Below, piece after piece: positions 61,380 to 64,000 of a stretch of 64,000 nucleotides of DNA. Location of the stretch: assembly GCA_963693315.1 (NCBI GenBank), contig OY856188.1, positions 266,905,114 to 266,969,113 on the forward strand, written 5' to 3'. Both the position numbers and the translations under genes were made by a program. The stretch is from Diogma glabrata. Taxonomy: Eukaryota; Arthropoda; Insecta; Diptera; Cylindrotomidae. The notes beneath the pieces were generated by a model. That model was given only the letters and a program-made list of their open reading frames with translations. It was not told the DNA's origin and searched no databases. Position 1 is the stretch's first letter; every line of letters begins with the position of its first letter.

Positions 61380-62040
61380 TAAAAATGAATTTTGGAATTT
61401 TAAACCCAACAATTTCTTGTATACTTTTGAGTATTGACGTTTTTTTTTTGTTTTCTTTCCTCTTTCCGAACCTAATTCATCGCAAATCTTAAAACGTATT
61501 TGGAATGATAGACAAATTAGTAAGTTTTAACGCAAAATAATATAGAAAAGTGTCTAATACTAATTTCGAACTTGAGTTAAAGAAAAACTTGAAAAATTAA
61601 CCAAAATAGGAAGTTTTAAGATCTATGAACGAAAATTATGGCGAAGTTTCAAATAATTATATTTCTGTATTTAAGGGGATTAGAGTGAGAGGGAGGGGTG
61701 AAAAAGCTTTTTTTCTCAAACGAGTGGGCTTTCAGCGCGCCTAGTTTAAGAACTATTGCAATTTTTTTTAGAATTTTGCGTTGCACAGTTTTTGGGTTAG
61801 TGTTAAAATAGTGCAACTTGCGGAACCGCCCCCACTACTTCCTACGTTTCTTCGTTGATTGACAGAAAAATAGGAGATAGGAAGATTGGTAAATATTGAA
61901 CGAAAACTGTACCGAAATTTAAAATAAATATATTTTCGTGTTTTTAGGGGATGGTAGTGGAGAGGGGTGGAAAAAGCTTTTTTGACGCAAATGAGTGGAG
62001 TGTCATTTAAGGAACATTGCACCCAACTTTACGAATTTTA
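61380..62040 (+). repeat. Satellite-like repeat C, second locus, right part
   Basis: Resumes with ttttggaattttaaac and continues through cgaacctaattcatcg, gtatttggaatgatag, tcaaataattatatttctgt, aacgagtgggctttc and tgagtggagtgtcattt, in the order seen at 27250-27800. Unit starts near 61720 and 61992 give a spacing of about 272 bp. Confidence 0.85.
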
Positions 62041-63122
62041 TTCGCACTTGTCCGACTGTTTTTATTTAAGCTGTCTAGTCTCAGAACCGCTTTTTTAAAG
62101 ATTATACCGCAAAGGCGGGATAGGCTAACACCTAGTCCATAGATAGGAAACTTCGTTAATGGCTGGGAGAGGATGTCTTCCCAAATGTTTCTGACGCTAT
62201 CTTAATACGGACGTAGAAAATTGATGTGATATTTGCCACGCCTTAAGAGCTATCTTTAAGGATCGATGCACTGAGAATCAGGTTCGAAATACAATCAGAA
62301 CGCATAAACAAGGAACTAACGATTATTTTGACAACTTAAGATTTCTTTGTTAAGTTAACCGAGCTTTTATGACTTTAAGGAACAAAATTCGTCCATCTTA
62401 GGGAATTATGAGTAGCCAGTGAAAAGTGGAGGTGCAGTTTTTATGTTTGTAATCGAGCAGCTTACTTTATACAAGTAATACAGATGTACAAATTTAGCCC
62501 AATCCATCCCGTCGACAGACAGGAATTTTAATTTTTATCGATAAGCACTAAAACTTTTCAAATTTTTCGGCAGTATACAATTTTGATGTGGCAACTTTCA
62601 ACCTATTCTGTCTAGCTTATATGGTATGTAAATGTAAATTCTGTCTAGCTTATATGGTATGTAAATGTAAATTCTAGAACTGTCATGAACTAGAAAAATC
62701 GGTAGCAAGAAAATGTTTACACTAGATATATGGAACTTGTTATATTTTTAAGATGTGGAAAGTTATTAAACTAATTGTTAATAGGACTGCAAGACAAGAC
62801 AACTTTTTTACGTGGGTTTACTAAATACTAGCCAGTTTGTCTCCAAAAAAAATATAAACTCCGATTATCGGATTCTTAACCTTGTAGACCGGGAGGCAGC
62901 GTTGCATTTTTGTTAGTGTTTTGATGCCGATTGAATTTATTTTTTATAGATAGATAAATTGTTTGTGGTGTAGAAAATTAGAGTCTGCCGTTAGGCTTGC
63001 GGGAGGTGTGTGGCTGTGGGGGAATTTTATAAACTAGTAAAAAAACGAATTTCAAAATTCATTTGACGCCGCTTGAAAATTTATACCACGCTTGTTTACA
63101 TAACAATTGAAAAAAAAGTGAT
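62041..63122. other. Unassigned sequence
   Basis: A moderate-GC patch (62080-62450) has many stops in all frames and no recognised motif; the rest is AT-rich. Confidence 0.4.
62605..62670 (+). repeat. Exact 33-bp tandem duplication
   Basis: The unit beginning attctgtctagcttatatgg occupies 62605-62637 and is repeated exactly at 62638-62670. Confidence 0.95.
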
Positions 63123-64000
63123 CAGCTGATTGGGTAGTGAAAATCCGAAATTCTACGTCCACGCCGTGCTACCTGGGTAACGCTAACAGAATTAGGTTGG
63201 TGAAGTTGAGAGGGGCAGAGTAAATACTGCTTATACTCAATGATTCTGCACCATGGCGAGTCATTGACGCCATAAAACCAATGCAACTCAAGCGTCTGTT
63301 CTCCATGTTAGGGGCGGCTTGGAGCGGTCGTCTGTCTTGGATCAAGCGGCTCGCTATATAAATGTGTAGAAAGCGTCTGTTCTCCATGTTAGGGGCGGCT
63401 TTCAGTGGGCGTCTGTCTTGGATCAAGCGGCTCGCTATATAAACGTGTAAAAAGGTTGTTTCTGGTGACCTTAAGATGCAGAACGAACCCATTCACGAAA
63501 ATTTGGGTTGGGCGAAGGGCTAACACCCCATTTCCGTAAAAAAAATTATTGTCATGAATTCTGTACACAGGCCTCGGAATATCTCGGATTCATTATTGGA
63601 ACGACCTCGGAAACTGTACCCGGACTACGATTTAAAAATGGGAACCTGGAACGTGCTTAGCCTCCAGACCAGGAGATCTCCTAAAACTCACTCAACAAGT
63701 GGAGAGCTACACACTGGATATAGTGGCATTACAAGAACTAAGATGGCCAGGCAGTGGAATCCATGAAACAGCGAAAGGATACACTCTGTATTATTGCGGT
63801 CATCAAAACGGAGGAGAATTTGGAGTTGGCTTTCTTATACACCGTCGCGTGAATCAGCATGTTATCGACTTCTGCCCAATCAATATGCGTTTATGCACAC
63901 TGAGAATCCGCACGCAAAAATTCAATGTAACGATCGTCAATGTTCATGCACCTACTGAAGATAAAGCAGATGATATTAAAGACCTGTTCTTCCTAGAACT
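63123..64000 (+). pseudogene. RTE-type LINE, 5' region and endonuclease, cut by window end
   Basis: The leader is closely related to 28160 onward. The frame from ATG 63554 reads LERPRKLYPDYDLKMGTWNV; a one-base shift near 63665 moves it to a frame with LDIVALQELRWPGSGIHE, GGEFGVGFLIH and VHAPTEDKADD up to the window end. These are the N-terminal motifs of the apurinic-type endonuclease, including the catalytic Glu of ALQE. The GDFN motif and RT must lie beyond 64000. Compared with the 28-kb copy the frame shift lies elsewhere, so the two copies decayed independently. Confidence 0.88.
63291..63452 (+). promoter_or_regulatory. Two 81-bp tandem units with TATA-like motif in LINE 5' region
   Basis: Units start at 63291 and 63372 with agcgtctgttctccatgtta. 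Each ends in tcaagcggctcgctatataa followed by (a/c)gtgta. The 28-kb copy has a single unit (about 28328-28400). Tandem 5' units with a TATA-like motif recall the promoter monomers of some LINEs; promoter activity is inference. Confidence 0.75.

Overview
The window is AT-rich eukaryotic DNA, almost certainly from an arthropod and probably an insect. The pol-type genes are arthropod-like Ty3/gypsy and LINE families, and there are no operons, tRNA or rRNA genes. I could not confirm any intact host protein-coding gene. Nearly all recognisable coding sequence is transposable-element debris in various states of decay. Everything else is AT-rich intergenic sequence, dispersed repeats and satellite-like arrays. 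A 200-base run of N (17843-18042) is an assembly gap.

Layout. 0-5 kb: a long diverged inverted repeat enclosing a minus-strand gypsy RT scrap, then a decayed gypsy pol with protease, RT, RNase H and integrase zinc finger in order (3256-4948). 5-9.3 kb: fold-back and tandem repeats, a perfect 81-bp-arm hairpin (6338-6507) and dispersed repeats. 12.6-15.6 kb: three fold-back or TIR elements. 15.7-17.6 kb: a gypsy remnant interrupted by a 5'-truncated LINE. 20.2-21.4 kb: a 1.2-kb TIR element with TA target duplication. 22.6-22.9 kb: a minus-strand gypsy integrase tail. 26.7-29.7 kb: a satellite-like repeat split by a pogo/Tigger-like TIR element that itself contains a chimeric LINE fragment. 30.2-33.85 kb: the best-preserved element, a jockey/CR1-group LINE whose EN-RT frame has only two frameshifts. 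38.9-41.75 kb: an R1/LOA-like LINE with RT and RNase H, partly duplicated around an inserted repeat. 45.9-48.25 kb: a minus-strand gypsy copy with LTR, start of RT, protease and gag. 55.06-58.26 kb: a second LINE on the minus strand with a possible 9-bp target-site duplication. 60.3-62.0 kb: a second copy of the satellite family carrying a solo LTR. 63.1-64 kb: the start of an RTE-type LINE with tandem TATA-containing units, cut by the window end.

The elements do not act together as a pathway; the window records repeated insertion. Its order can be read where elements interrupt one another: satellite, then pogo-like element, then chimeric LINE; gypsy, then LINE tail; satellite, then LTR retroelement reduced to a solo LTR.

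The most unusual non-TE signal is a set of three related promoter/first-exon-like cassettes at about 43.4-44.0 kb (+), 54.1-54.6 kb (+) and 59.1-58.7 kb (-). Each has a shared distal box, a TATA box, a start-like motif 33-35 bp downstream of it and a donor-like GGTA signal, but no recognisable protein follows any of them. They could be remnants of a host gene family or an unrecognised element's promoter.
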